64,000 nt of DNA from Candidatus Rokuibacteriota bacterium. Lineage in GTDB: Bacteria; Methylomirabilota; Methylomirabilia; Rokubacteriales; CSP1-6. Of the stretch, positions 52,853-61,944 are shown in pieces. The notes beneath the pieces were generated by a model. It saw only the letters and a program-made list of their open reading frames with translations, was not told the DNA's origin and did no database searches. The first letter of the stretch is position 1, and every line of letters begins with the position of its first letter. The stretch spans positions 62,001-126,000 of the forward strand of contig QHSP01000029.1 of NCBI GenBank assembly GCA_003220495.1, read 5' to 3'. A program made the translations under genes and the position numbers.

Positions 52853-53490
52853 CGGAGAACCTCGTAGATGATGTTCTCGCGGTCGCCCCACCGAAACCGG
52901 GGATCGCTGGTTCCCTGGCGCGGATGGATGCGGACCTCCGCGGGCGCGGGCGTGAGGCCGTTCAGGAGATGGTCGACAAAGCGACCGAGATCGTACGTGT
53001 GGGTGTAGAAGCCCGGCTCGAATCGCTCGTCGCGCTTGCGGCGGAATCGCAACGGGCGCGGCGGCAGGTAGAACACGATGATGAGCTTCTTGCGCGCGCG
53101 TTCGTACATGCGCTGCACCGCGGGCTCCCAGTCCGGCAAATGCTCGAGGATGTGGCGGCACAGCACCGCGTCGTACACGCCGGGCAGCCGGGCGAGCTCG
53201 TAGAGCGAGCCCTCCTGGAACCGCGCCGAGTCGGTCGGAAATCGCTCGCGCGCCGCCGTGACGAACTGCGCGGTCACGTCGATGCCGAGATAGTCGATGT
53301 CGGGCCGGCGCTCGCGGCAGAGCTCGAACATGACGCCGGTGCCGCAGCCCACGTCGAGCACCGAGGTCATCCCCTCGAGCAGCTCGAGCGTCCTGAGGCG
53401 GGACGGGTGCTCGCGCCCTTCGTGGCCCACGCGGAGAAAGTCCTTGACCTGCGCGGGCGTGAAGTGTCGCCACGTCTCTTTGACCCTCAT
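52849..53490 (-). CDS. SAM-dependent methyltransferase
   Basis: A 213-residue class I methyltransferase. SVLDVGCGTGVMFELC is the SAM motif; IDYLGIDVTAQFVTAA and DAVLCRHILEHLPDW follow. Its place among glycosyltransferases suggests methylation of a sugar or of a chain end. ATG 53490 was chosen because the sequence upstream, 28 bp after the flippase stop, is low-complexity. It overlaps the following GT2 gene. Confidence 0.85.
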   Translation of the reverse strand: MRVKETWRHFTPAQVKDFLRVGHEGREHPSRLRTLELLEGMTSVLDVGCGTGVMFELCRERRPDIDYLGIDVTAQFVTAARERFPTDSARFQEGSLYELARLPGVYDAVLCRHILEHLPDWEPAVQRMYERARKKLIIVFYLPPRPLRFRRKRDERFEPGFYTHTYDLGRFVDHLLNGLTPAPAEVRIHPRQGTSDPRFRWGDRENIIYEVLR

Positions 53491-53518
53491 CGCGCGCTCC
53501 GCCGCGCCCGCCTGGCGC

Positions 53519-54976
53519 TCATCCCTGCAGCACCGTCCGCCAGTCGGCCATGAATTCGACCCGCCAGGCGGCGCCCCCGATGAGGCCGGCGAAGACCGCA
53601 TAGGCGCCGGCCGACACCGCCGCGCCGATGACCAGCGATGGCAAGTCGTGGATCCAGAAGCACGCGAGCGCGGCGAGCACGGCCGCGCTCCCGGCGCTCG
53701 CCGTGAGCGGCACCCGCACGGCCGACAGGAGGTGGAGCGAGACGAGGCGGCGGAGGCTCAGCGCCGTGTACGACACGCCCGCGCACGCCAGGATCGCGCT
53801 GGCGACGGCGAAGCCGACGAAGCCGAGCCACGGCACCAGCGCGACCGTCAGCACCCACAAGAGCGCCGCGCTCGCCAGATTCAGCCGGAGCACGAGATCG
53901 GGCCGGCCGAGGCCGTAGAGGGCGTGGACGAAGATGGTGGAGGTGCCTCCGATGATCGCGGAGAGGCAGAAGCAGCGCACCGCGGGCACCGCCGGCGCCC
54001 ACGCGTCGCCGAAGACCAGGCGGACGACGGGATCGGCGGCCGCGAGCAGCAGGGCCGCCGCGGGATAGAGAACCGTCGTGACCCGATTGAGCGCGCGCGC
54101 GGTCGCCTCGGCGAACCGCTCGGGGTCGGCCTGCAGGCTCGACAGCGCCGGAAACAGCACGCGGCCCGCGATGCTGACGACCTGTAGCGGCAGGAAGGCG
54201 AGGGTGGCGGCCCAGTTCAGGTAGCCGACGGCCGCGACGCCGCTCCAGGCGGTCACGAACGTCGGCACGACCGCGTCGCCGGCGACGCTGATCAGCATGC
54301 TTCCCTGGAACAGAAGTCCGAACTTCAGAACCGGCGCCAGCTCGCCGCGACTCCAGCGCAAGGTCGGCCGCCATCGCGTCGCGGTCCAGAGCACGGCCAG
54401 GTTCGCGACGCGCGCCGCGAGCGCGCCCAGCACGAAGCTCCAGAGGCCCGCGCCCGCGACCGCGGCGGCGATTGCGACCACGTTGAATGTCACCGTGTCG
54501 GCGGTCTCGGCGATCGTCAGCGGCACGTATGCCAGCCGGCGCTCGAGTAGCACCATGGCCGGCATGCGGAGCGACGAGAGCACCACCAGCAGCGCCAGCC
54601 AGCGGACCGGCGCGGCCACCTCGCTCGACACGCCCGGCCACCGGGCCACCAGCGGCGCCGCGGTCATGATCGCCGCGCCCAGGACGAGCGCCAGGACGAA
54701 GGTCGCCGTGAACGCGCCGCTCAGGCCGGTCGTCAGGTCGAGGTCGCGACGCTGGATCAGCGCGGCCCCAAGCCCGAGCTCGCTGAACCGGACGCCGAGC
54801 GTGATCACGAAGATGAGGATCGCGTAGAGGCCGAAGACCTCCGGCGTCAGCAGCCGGGCGAGCGCGATGCCGCCGGCGGCCGTGACGACCACGCTCACCA
54901 CCTTCTGGGCGCCGAGGAGCAAGAAGCTTCGGAGCGTCCGGCCTCTGAGCCCCGGGGAGCTCGAGGGAGTGGTCAT
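53519..54976 (-). CDS. Wzx-type oligosaccharide flippase
   Basis: A polytopic MOP-superfamily protein of 485 residues with about 12-14 predicted helices. SFLLLGAQKVVSVVVTAAGG, GIALARLLTPEVFGLYAI, RFSELGLGAALIQRRDLD and LFPALSSLQADPERFAEAT are typical of the MATE-like polysaccharide export branch. It would flip the undecaprenyl-linked glycan to the periplasm. The ATG overlaps the KdsC-like stop (ATGA). The Wzy polymerase role may fall to the O-antigen ligase-like protein just upstream. Confidence 0.88.
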   Translation of the reverse strand: MTTPSSSPGLRGRTLRSFLLLGAQKVVSVVVTAAGGIALARLLTPEVFGLYAILIFVITLGVRFSELGLGAALIQRRDLDLTTGLSGAFTATFVLALVLGAAIMTAAPLVARWPGVSSEVAAPVRWLALLVVLSSLRMPAMVLLERRLAYVPLTIAETADTVTFNVVAIAAAVAGAGLWSFVLGALAARVANLAVLWTATRWRPTLRWSRGELAPVLKFGLLFQGSMLISVAGDAVVPTFVTAWSGVAAVGYLNWAATLAFLPLQVVSIAGRVLFPALSSLQADPERFAEATARALNRVTTVLYPAAALLLAAADPVVRLVFGDAWAPAVPAVRCFCLSAIIGGTSTIFVHALYGLGRPDLVLRLNLASAALLWVLTVALVPWLGFVGFAVASAILACAGVSYTALSLRRLVSLHLLSAVRVPLTASAGSAAVLAALACFWIHDLPSLVIGAAVSAGAYAVFAGLIGGAAWRVEFMADWRTVLQG

Positions 54977-55518
54977 CGACCTCCGTGCTCGCGCACGTAG
55001 GCGGCGACGACGCTCCGCCACGAGCGCTGCGACGTCAAGACGAGCTCCACCAGCTCGCGGACTGCTCCGTGTCCACCCTGCGCGCGCGTCACGTGGTGCG
55101 CGGCCGCCTTCACCGCCGCCGGCGCGTCGGCGACCGCGACCGCGAGCCCGACGATCTGCATCGCCGGGATATCGATCAAGTCGTCGCCGATGAAGGCGAC
55201 CGCCTCGGCCGGCACGTTGTGCTCGGCGCGGAGCGCCTCGACGACCTCGCCCTTGCGGCGGGCCCCGAGGACGACCGAGTCGACGCCGAGCTTGGCGCCG
55301 CGCGCCTTCGCGATCGGGCTCGACTCCCCGGTGACCATCGCGGTCCTGATCCCCGCCCGCTTGGCCAGGGCGATGGCGAGCCCGTCGTGCGTGTTGAACG
55401 CCTTCAGCTCGTCGCCGCGCTCGGAGAGGATCATCCGGCCGTCGGTGAGCACGCCGTCCACGTCCATGACGAGGAGCCGGACCTTGCGGGCCCGCGCCAC
55501 GACGGCGCGCGTCGGCAT
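54973..55518 (-). CDS. kdsC: KdsC-like HAD phosphatase
   Basis: 181 residues of the small cap-less HAD type. VMDVDGVLTDGRM carries the catalytic D-x-D (Asp19, Asp21); FNTHDGLAIALAKRAGI, TGESSPI and FIGDDLIDIPAM complete the active site. The family dephosphorylates Kdo-8-phosphate or Neu5Ac/Kdn-9-phosphate. No kdsA, kdsB or neuB gene lies nearby, so the substrate is open. ATG 55518 overlaps the ligase stop by one base (TGATG); GTG 55521 is an alternative start. Confidence 0.85.
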   Translation of the reverse strand: MPTRAVVARARKVRLLVMDVDGVLTDGRMILSERGDELKAFNTHDGLAIALAKRAGIRTAMVTGESSPIAKARGAKLGVDSVVLGARRKGEVVEALRAEHNVPAEAVAFIGDDLIDIPAMQIVGLAVAVADAPAAVKAAAHHVTRAQGGHGAVRELVELVLTSQRSWRSVVAAYVREHGGR

Positions 55519-56834
55519 CACGCGAAGCGCCGGGTCAGGCGCGCGGCCGGCGCGGGCTCGACCGCCGCCGTCTCCGCCTGGGCCAGGCCGGGCAGCGCGA
55601 CCACGATGGCGGCGAAGAACCAGAACGGCTCCATGATGCGCACGATGATGAACGTGTTGGCGCCGAGCGCGTGGCCGAGCAGGCCGACGGTGCCGGCGAC
55701 GAACCCGAGCGCGAGCCCGCGCTCCTCGGGAACGGTCAGGGCCCGGTACGAGGTGACGCCGGCCTTCAGGACCGCCCAGACGAGCGCCAGGAACGTCGCG
55801 AGCCCCACGATGCCCGTCTCGACGAGCGTCCGGGCGAATTGCTGATCCATGAACGCGAAGCCGGTGACGCCGTACCCGAAGATCGGGCGATGGGTGAAGC
55901 CTTCGAAGGCCTGCTTCACGCTGATGAGCCGCGCCGAGGTGGACGGATCGAGGCCGACGGCGCCGACTCGCACCGTCGGCTGCCCGCGCTCGGGCTCGAA
56001 CGTGTAGTGCACGCGTTTCATCACCGAGTCGGGAAAGAGCGTCATGACAGCCGGCGAGGCGACGAGCGCGGCGATGAGCCCGCCGATCATCAGGCGACGC
56101 CGACTCGAGAGCACGGCCATCGTCGCCACCGCCGGGATCGCGCCCACGTAGGACGTCCGCGAGAGCGTGAACATGAACGGGATCGACATCATCCCGGCCA
56201 GCCCCAGGTAGATCGCGCGCGTCCGGAGCCGCGTCGTCTCGAGCGCGATGCCGCCGGCCACCGCGATGAGCAGCAGGAGATAGCCGCCGAACGTGTTGGG
56301 CTCGCCTGCCTTGCCCTCGAACGGCGCCGACACGCGCTGGCCGCTCGGAATCTGCGTCAGTCCGATCAGGCTGACGATGACCGCGGTCAGGAACGCCGCG
56401 GTGACGAGGCGCCACGCCTGCCGGCGGTCGACCAGGTTGTTGACGACCATGTAGTAGACGATGAAGTACTCGATGTACTTCAGGACGTAGAACACGCCGC
56501 CGTAGCCGGCGACCGTTCCGGTCATGTAGCCGATCAACGTCGCGATCGCGGTCGCCGCCACGTACGCGAGGATCGGGCGGTTGAGCGGAGTCTTGAGTGT
56601 GAGTCCAAGCTCCTTGTTCACGGCGGTCTTGGCGAGCCAGCTGAATGCGACGACGAGCAGGAGCAGATCTTCGCTCCGAATGACGATGCGTCGGCCCTCG
56701 GCGACCGCCCCGCCGCTCCCGAGCTGCGGCGAGAGCAGCATGGAGAAGATCACGAGGTAGAGGCCGAACTCGATCCGCACGAAGACGATGAGAAAGACAG
56801 CCAGCGCGGCGGCCAGGACGAGGGGCGAATCCAC
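55518..56834 (-). CDS. O-antigen ligase/polymerase-like protein (WaaL/Wzy)
   Basis: A 438-residue polytopic membrane protein with about ten helices. The conserved periplasmic region around PIFGYGVTGFAFMDQQFARTL and the SRTSYVGAI segment match the O-antigen_lig (PF04932) pattern. It could ligate glycans to lipid A core or polymerise repeat units; sequence alone does not decide. It starts with GTG, four bases after the BY-kinase stop, and overlaps the KdsC-like gene. Confidence 0.85.
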   Translation of the reverse strand: MDSPLVLAAALAVFLIVFVRIEFGLYLVIFSMLLSPQLGSGGAVAEGRRIVIRSEDLLLLVVAFSWLAKTAVNKELGLTLKTPLNRPILAYVAATAIATLIGYMTGTVAGYGGVFYVLKYIEYFIVYYMVVNNLVDRRQAWRLVTAAFLTAVIVSLIGLTQIPSGQRVSAPFEGKAGEPNTFGGYLLLLIAVAGGIALETTRLRTRAIYLGLAGMMSIPFMFTLSRTSYVGAIPAVATMAVLSSRRRLMIGGLIAALVASPAVMTLFPDSVMKRVHYTFEPERGQPTVRVGAVGLDPSTSARLISVKQAFEGFTHRPIFGYGVTGFAFMDQQFARTLVETGIVGLATFLALVWAVLKAGVTSYRALTVPEERGLALGFVAGTVGLLGHALGANTFIIVRIMEPFWFFAAIVVALPGLAQAETAAVEPAPAARLTRRFA

Positions 56835-56838
56835 GCGG

Positions 56839-59800
56839 CTACTTCACTCGCACGACCTGGTTGCCCAGGCCGAGGCGCATCAGCTCCTGACCTTTCGCCT
56901 GCGCTTCCCCTGACGTGGCGAAGTTGCCGTGACGGAGGGCGAACACCACCGCCTCGCCCGGCTGGGCGGCCACACGCACGTGATGGCCGCTCGCGCGCAG
57001 CCGCTCGGCCGTCTGGACGGCGCCGCGCAGCGGGAGGGGCAATCCCACCTGCACGCTCAGCGGCTCCCGCTCGCCAACCACGAACGCCTCGGCGAATCCT
57101 TGCTGGCGCAGCGAGGCGACGAGCGCCTGCGCGTCGCGCGCACTCGGGATCTTCTCGATGAGCACCGCGTAGAGGGAGGCTCCGGTCTGCTGGCGGAAGC
57201 GCACCGTCGGGTAGCCGGCCTCATTCAGCTGGCGCTCGACGCGCTCCGCCTCGGCCGCGGTCATGAACGGGCCGAACTCGATCGCGAAGCGCGCCGCCGC
57301 CGCGGGAGGGCCGGGCTGGGGAGGCGCCGGCCTGCTCGGCGCCGCCGAGGCGATCGGAGCGGGCCGCTCGACCGGCGCGGGCAGCGCCGCGGCCGGGGGC
57401 GCCGCGGCCGGGCCCAGGCTCATCACCGGCGCGGGCGACTCAAGCACCGGCTTCACCGCCGGAGCGGATGGCGGCGTGACAGGGCGCGGGGTCGCGAGCG
57501 CCGGAGCCGGCGTCGCGGCCGGCGCCTCGAGGCGCTGGCGCAGGATCTCTTTGGCCCGCTGCGTTCCGCCGAACCAGCCCAGCCGCCACCCGGTCAGCCC
57601 GCCGAGCGCCGCGAGGAGCGCCAGCACGATCGCTCCCATCCGGAGACGCCTGGCTTTCGACGAGCCCGTCGGCGTGTCGAGCACAAACGGCTCGGCCGGC
57701 GGAGCCGCCTCGCTGGCGAAGGGCGAGCCGATCATGTCGATCGTCGCGCGACCGTCGGGGTCGGCGGCGACGGCCTCGGCGCGGGCCTCACGGTGGAAGA
57801 GATTGCGCACGAAGCCGCGCACGCGCTCGAGGCGGTCCTTGCGGGGATCGACGACCGTCTCTTCGCCGTAGTAGTGCGTGTAGTACTGCGTGTAGGCGTA
57901 GCCCGCGATCTCGGTCTTCACGTCGTTCAGGACGACGCCCCAGACCTTGCCACCGACGTTCTCGACGTGCACTTTCGCGCGCTTGAGCACGAGCCGTCCG
58001 ACCTTGCCCGCTTGATAGACGAGGACCACGCCGTCGGCCTGCGAGGCGACGATCGCCGAGTCGGTGACGGGCAGAATCGGCGGCGTGTCGACGAGGATCA
58101 CGTCGTACACGTCCCGCACGGAGTGCAGGAAGCCCGACATCGCCGGCGTCGAGAGGAGTTCCGACGGGTTGGCGGGCACCGGGCCGGCCTCGATGATGTG
58201 GAGGTTGTCGAGGCCGGGGGCGGCCATGATGTCCTCCATCTCGAACCGCCCCATGAGGATGTCCGCGACCGTCCGGATGCAGTCGCGCCACTGCGCGCTC
58301 CCGACGAGGATGTTGGACAGGCCCGGCTCGCGCTCGATCCCGAAGAAGCGGTGGATGGACGGGCGCCGCATGTTCGCGCCGATGAGCAGGGTCTTCTGGC
58401 CGCTCTGGGCCATCGTCAGGGCGAGGTTCACGATCGTCGTCGTCTTGCCTTCTTGCAAGGTCGGGCTCGACACGACGAGAACCTTGCCGGAGCGCTCCAT
58501 GCGCGCGAACTGGATGTTGGTGCGGAGCGTGCGGTACGCCTCGGCGACCGGCGACTTCGGGTCGAAATGCGTGATCAGGAGCGAGTGGCTCAGCAGCGCC
58601 TCGGGATCGATCTGGGCCAGCGCCGGACGGCGCTCGAGAATCCGCTGCACGGTCTCGCGGGAGTCGATGTGCGGCACCACACCGAGCACGGGCACGCCGA
58701 GGTAGGCCTCGACGTCCTCGATGGTCCCGATCGAGGTGTCGAGCGTCTCGCGCACGAACGCCAGCACGAGCCCGAGCGCCAACCCCAGCACCGCGCCGAC
58801 CAGCATCGTGTTCGCCGTCTCGCCGCCGATCGGCGCGTCTGGCTCCGTCGCCGGCCGGACGATCGAGACCTCCTCGATCTGCTCCGCCTCCTTGATGAGC
58901 GCCTCCTGGTGCTTGGTCTTCAGGAGCGCCAGCAGGTCGTCGTTGGTCTTGGCCTCGCGCTGCAGGCGCTGCAACGAGAGCTCGAGGGTCGGGAGCTCCC
59001 GATTCTTCTGCTGCAGCTCGCCGATCTGCCGATTCAGGAACTCCTCGCGGTTGCGGAGCATCGCGGTCTGCGCCGACACTTCGCGGCGCATCTCGGCGCG
59101 TATCTCACGGATCCGGTCGTCGATGGCCTGCAGGCGCGGGTGCCGGTCGGTGACCTCGAGTGAAAGATTGTTCCGCTCGAGCTGGAGATCCGAGAGCGTC
59201 GACTGGAGCTTGTGCATCGCCGGATTGGAGGTCTCGATGAAGATGCGGTCGGTGGGCGCGGCCGCGTCGAGCCCGGCCAGGCGCTGCTGGATCGCCTCGA
59301 GCTCGATCCGCTGCTGGCGCGCCTTCTCGATGTCGCCGCGGACCTGGGTGAACACCGACATCAGCACCGACGACTCGGCGCCGGGCGCGACGATCCGGTT
59401 CGCCTCCCGGAACGCCCAGATCTCCGCCTCCGTGCGGCGCGAGCGCGCCTCGACGTCCTTCAGCTGGCTCTCGATGAATCGCCGCGCCTCGCTGACGCGC
59501 GAGTTCCGCAGGGATTTGTTGTAGTCGCGATACGACTCGGCGGTGGCGTTCGCGAGGTCTTGCGCCTCGCGCGGCTTCGTCGAGGTCGCCGTGATCTCGA
59601 GGATACTGGTGTTCGGCACGCGGGCCACTCTGAGCTTGGCGTTGATGGAGTCGAGCGCGCCCCAGTAGCCCTTCGCCTCGCGCGCGGCCGCTCCCGTCGG
59701 CGTCTCCTTCAGGTACCCCAACCGCTTGGCGACGTCCTCGAGGATCGGGTAGCTCTTGATGATCGTGACCTGGGTCTCGATCGAATCGGCGCTCGAGTAC

Positions 59801-60000
59801 GAGAGGACCTCCACCAGGAGCCCCGACAGCTGGGTCGACTGCTCGAACTTGACGGCGGTGGTCGCCTGGTAGACCGGAACCTTTTGGCGCACGAACCCGA
59901 AGCTCAGGAGCGCGACCAGCACCGTCGAGGCGATGATGATCATGCGCCGACGCCGCACGATCAGCCAGTAGTCGCGGAGATTCATCTCGTACTGCGCCAC
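56839..60000 (-). CDS. Wzz/BY-kinase with C-terminal TM and SPOR repeats
   Basis: A 1053-residue chain-length regulator fused to a tyrosine autokinase, with an added tail. The N-terminal Wzz domain lies between membrane helices at about 21-38 and 398-415, with coiled-coil segments between. The kinase has Walker A SPTLQEGKTTT (about 509-519) and Walker B VILVDTPP (about 632-639). Walker A' reads LLIGANMRRP (about 538-547), without the usual aspartates. A tyrosine cluster (YAYTQYYTHYYGEE) follows at about 700-715. After it come a third membrane helix (about 787-810), a Pro/Ala-rich linker, and two SPOR-like repeats (about 905-975 and 980-1053). The predicted topology puts the SPOR part in the periplasm. 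Confidence 0.92.
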   Translation of the reverse strand: MAQYEMNLRDYWLIVRRRRMIIIASTVLVALLSFGFVRQKVPVYQATTAVKFEQSTQLSGLLVEVLSYSSADSIETQVTIIKSYPILEDVAKRLGYLKETPTGAAAREAKGYWGALDSINAKLRVARVPNTSILEITATSTKPREAQDLANATAESYRDYNKSLRNSRVSEARRFIESQLKDVEARSRRTEAEIWAFREANRIVAPGAESSVLMSVFTQVRGDIEKARQQRIELEAIQQRLAGLDAAAPTDRIFIETSNPAMHKLQSTLSDLQLERNNLSLEVTDRHPRLQAIDDRIREIRAEMRREVSAQTAMLRNREEFLNRQIGELQQKNRELPTLELSLQRLQREAKTNDDLLALLKTKHQEALIKEAEQIEEVSIVRPATEPDAPIGGETANTMLVGAVLGLALGLVLAFVRETLDTSIGTIEDVEAYLGVPVLGVVPHIDSRETVQRILERRPALAQIDPEALLSHSLLITHFDPKSPVAEAYRTLRTNIQFARMERSGKVLVVSSPTLQEGKTTTIVNLALTMAQSGQKTLLIGANMRRPSIHRFFGIEREPGLSNILVGSAQWRDCIRTVADILMGRFEMEDIMAAPGLDNLHIIEAGPVPANPSELLSTPAMSGFLHSVRDVYDVILVDTPPILPVTDSAIVASQADGVVLVYQAGKVGRLVLKRAKVHVENVGGKVWGVVLNDVKTEIAGYAYTQYYTHYYGEETVVDPRKDRLERVRGFVRNLFHREARAEAVAADPDGRATIDMIGSPFASEAAPPAEPFVLDTPTGSSKARRLRMGAIVLALLAALGGLTGWRLGWFGGTQRAKEILRQRLEAPAATPAPALATPRPVTPPSAPAVKPVLESPAPVMSLGPAAAPPAAALPAPVERPAPIASAAPSRPAPPQPGPPAAAARFAIEFGPFMTAAEAERVERQLNEAGYPTVRFRQQTGASLYAVLIEKIPSARDAQALVASLRQQGFAEAFVVGEREPLSVQVGLPLPLRGAVQTAERLRASGHHVRVAAQPGEAVVFALRHGNFATSGEAQAKGQELMRLGLGNQVVRVK

Positions 60001-60010
60001 TAGCGGATCC

Positions 60011-61135
60011 TCATCGCGCGCCCTCCGCGACGGCGCCCGTGATGTAGAGGAACGGCGCGTCCGCGAGGTCGGTGGTCTTGGGCGACACCAGGCGTTGCCC
60101 CTTGCCGTCGGCGACGATCTCGACGCGCGGCCGCAGCGGGTGATGGCGATTCACCGCGGTCACGCGGCCGACCTCGCCGGTGTTCAGACGCACGAGCGTG
60201 CCGGGCGGAAAGACAGAGATCTCGGAGAGCAGCGCTTTGACGAGCTGCGACGGGAACGCCTCGTGCTTCGAGCGCACGATCTCGCGGATCGCCTCGTGCG
60301 GTCTCAGACGCGGCCGCGGCGGCGGCGGCATCGTGAGGCCCGTGTAGGTGTCGACCAGGCCGAGGACCTTCGCCTCCTGGCTCACACCGGTGCCGTGCAG
60401 ACCTTGCGGGAAGCCCTGCCCCTGCTCGCGCTCGTGATGCTGGAGCACGGCCTCGACGAGCCCCTCGCGCGGCGGCGACCAGCGGCGGATCAGCTCGACC
60501 GACAAGCGGGGGTGCGAGCGGTAGACCGTCTGCTCTTCGGGCGAGAGCGCGTCGAGGCGGCGCAAGAGGCTCTCGGGCACCTGCCAGAGCCCGACGTCGA
60601 TCAGGCTCCCGGCGATGCCGAGCTGCACCTGACGCGGGCGGTCGTAGCCGACGCTCGCGCCGATCGTCATCGCGAGCACGGCGACGCGCGACTGGTGGAA
60701 CGCCAGGTAGTCGACGCCCGCGAGCGCCGCGGTGCCGTTGGCGATCCAGAAGAGCTCGTTCGACCGCTCCAGCACGACCGCGACGCGCTCGATGATGCCC
60801 TGGAGCTCGGACCACGGAAACTCGTCGCCGGTGCGGATCAGCTCGCGGACGCGCGCGAGGAACAGCTGAAGCTCGGCGAAGAGCGGCTCGGCGCTCTCCG
60901 ACGGCGCGCCGGGCTCGATCGGCAAGGCGTCGAGGCTCGCCGCCGGATCGACAGCCCGGGGCCCCTCGACGGGCGACGGCGGCGCGGGCCGCGGCGCCTC
61001 GGTGACCGGGCGGGGTCGCGGCGGAGACGGCGTGGGCGGCGGGGGTGACGGCGCAGCGGGCGCCGGCGCGTCCCTGGCGGTATCCGCGGGCTTCTCGCGG
61101 ACGATCCCGCGCACGACGTCGCTCATGCGGACCAT
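60011..61135 (-). CDS. Degenerate HD-GYP domain protein
   Basis: A 374-residue cytoplasmic protein. The first 100 residues are Pro/Ala-rich and disordered. The HD-GYP fold follows with FHQSRVAVLAMTIG, SLIDVGLWQVPE (family: L-H-D-I-G-K), RSHPRLSVELIRRW, LQHHEREQGQGFPQGL (family: G-Y-P) and VDTYTGLT. The HD dyad histidine is replaced by Ile and GYP by GFP, so c-di-GMP hydrolysis is doubtful. It may be a c-di-GMP sensor or scaffold. ATG 61135 overlaps the ATPase stop by one base (TGATG). It sits between the ATPase and the BY-kinase. Confidence 0.82.
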   Translation of the reverse strand: MVRMSDVVRGIVREKPADTARDAPAPAAPSPPPPTPSPPRPRPVTEAPRPAPPSPVEGPRAVDPAASLDALPIEPGAPSESAEPLFAELQLFLARVRELIRTGDEFPWSELQGIIERVAVVLERSNELFWIANGTAALAGVDYLAFHQSRVAVLAMTIGASVGYDRPRQVQLGIAGSLIDVGLWQVPESLLRRLDALSPEEQTVYRSHPRLSVELIRRWSPPREGLVEAVLQHHEREQGQGFPQGLHGTGVSQEAKVLGLVDTYTGLTMPPPPRPRLRPHEAIREIVRSKHEAFPSQLVKALLSEISVFPPGTLVRLNTGEVGRVTAVNRHHPLRPRVEIVADGKGQRLVSPKTTDLADAPFLYITGAVAEGAR

Positions 61136-61941
61136 CAGGACACCCCGACCATGTCCTTGATCACCTCGGCGACGATCTTGTCCCCGATCTCCTTCACACG
61201 CTTGGAGTAGCCGACGAGCAGGGCGACGTCGCACAGGTTGTTGATCTCGCGCGGCGTCCCCCGCGTGAAGTCGAAGATGAGCTTGACCGCGTCTTCGGTG
61301 AAGAGCCGGTTCGGCCGGCCGGCCATCCGCAGCCGATGCGCGATGTAGCTGGCGGTGTGCTGGTCGTCGAGCGTGTTGAGGTGGTACCGAAGGCTGATCC
61401 GCTGGTCGAGGTGCTTGAGGCGCCGCACCTTCACGCCGAGCTCGGGTGAGCCGACGAGCAGGAGCGTCATCAGAAACCGGTCGTCGGTCTGGAAGTTCAT
61501 CAAGAGTCGCAGCTCCTCGAAGACCGAATCGTCCTCGATGAGCTGCGCTTCGTCGACGATGACGACGCTGTCACGCCCGGCCTGGTAGTTCCGGAAGAAG
61601 AGGTCGTTGAGAAGGTGCAGCAGCTCGGGCTTGCGCGTCTCCTGCGTCTCGACCCCCAGCTGGTAGAGCACCTCGCGCAAAAAATCGACCGGCGTCCAGC
61701 TCGGATTGGTGAGAAGGCCGATCTCGTAGCGCTCGGCCTCGAGGCGCTGGATGAGCGCGCGCGACAAGGTCGTCTTGCCGCAGCCGTACTCCCCGGTGAG
61801 CATCCCGCAGCCCTTGCGGTGGCGCACCGTGTAGACCAGGCGGACCAGCGCCTCCTCGTGCTCGGGCGATAGGTAGAAAAACTTCGGGTTCGGGGAGTTG
61901 TCGAAGGGCGGCTCGGTCAGCTCCCAGTACGATTCGTACAC
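61135..61941 (-). CDS. ExeA-like AAA+ ATPase
   Basis: A 268-residue ATPase. The start YESYWELTEPPFDNSPNPKF, Walker A TGEYGCGKTTLSRAL (about 47-61), Walker B SVVIVDEAQLI, and FTRGTPREINNLCDVALL match the ExeA/GspA family. Relatives occur in type II secretion and in exosortase-linked EPS loci next to the BY-kinase, as here. It lacks the C-terminal peptidoglycan-binding domain of full-length ExeA. It starts with GTG, three bases after the exporter stop. Confidence 0.9.
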   Translation of the reverse strand: MYESYWELTEPPFDNSPNPKFFYLSPEHEEALVRLVYTVRHRKGCGMLTGEYGCGKTTLSRALIQRLEAERYEIGLLTNPSWTPVDFLREVLYQLGVETQETRKPELLHLLNDLFFRNYQAGRDSVVIVDEAQLIEDDSVFEELRLLMNFQTDDRFLMTLLLVGSPELGVKVRRLKHLDQRISLRYHLNTLDDQHTASYIAHRLRMAGRPNRLFTEDAVKLIFDFTRGTPREINNLCDVALLVGYSKRVKEIGDKIVAEVIKDMVGVS

Positions 61942-61944
61942 GGG

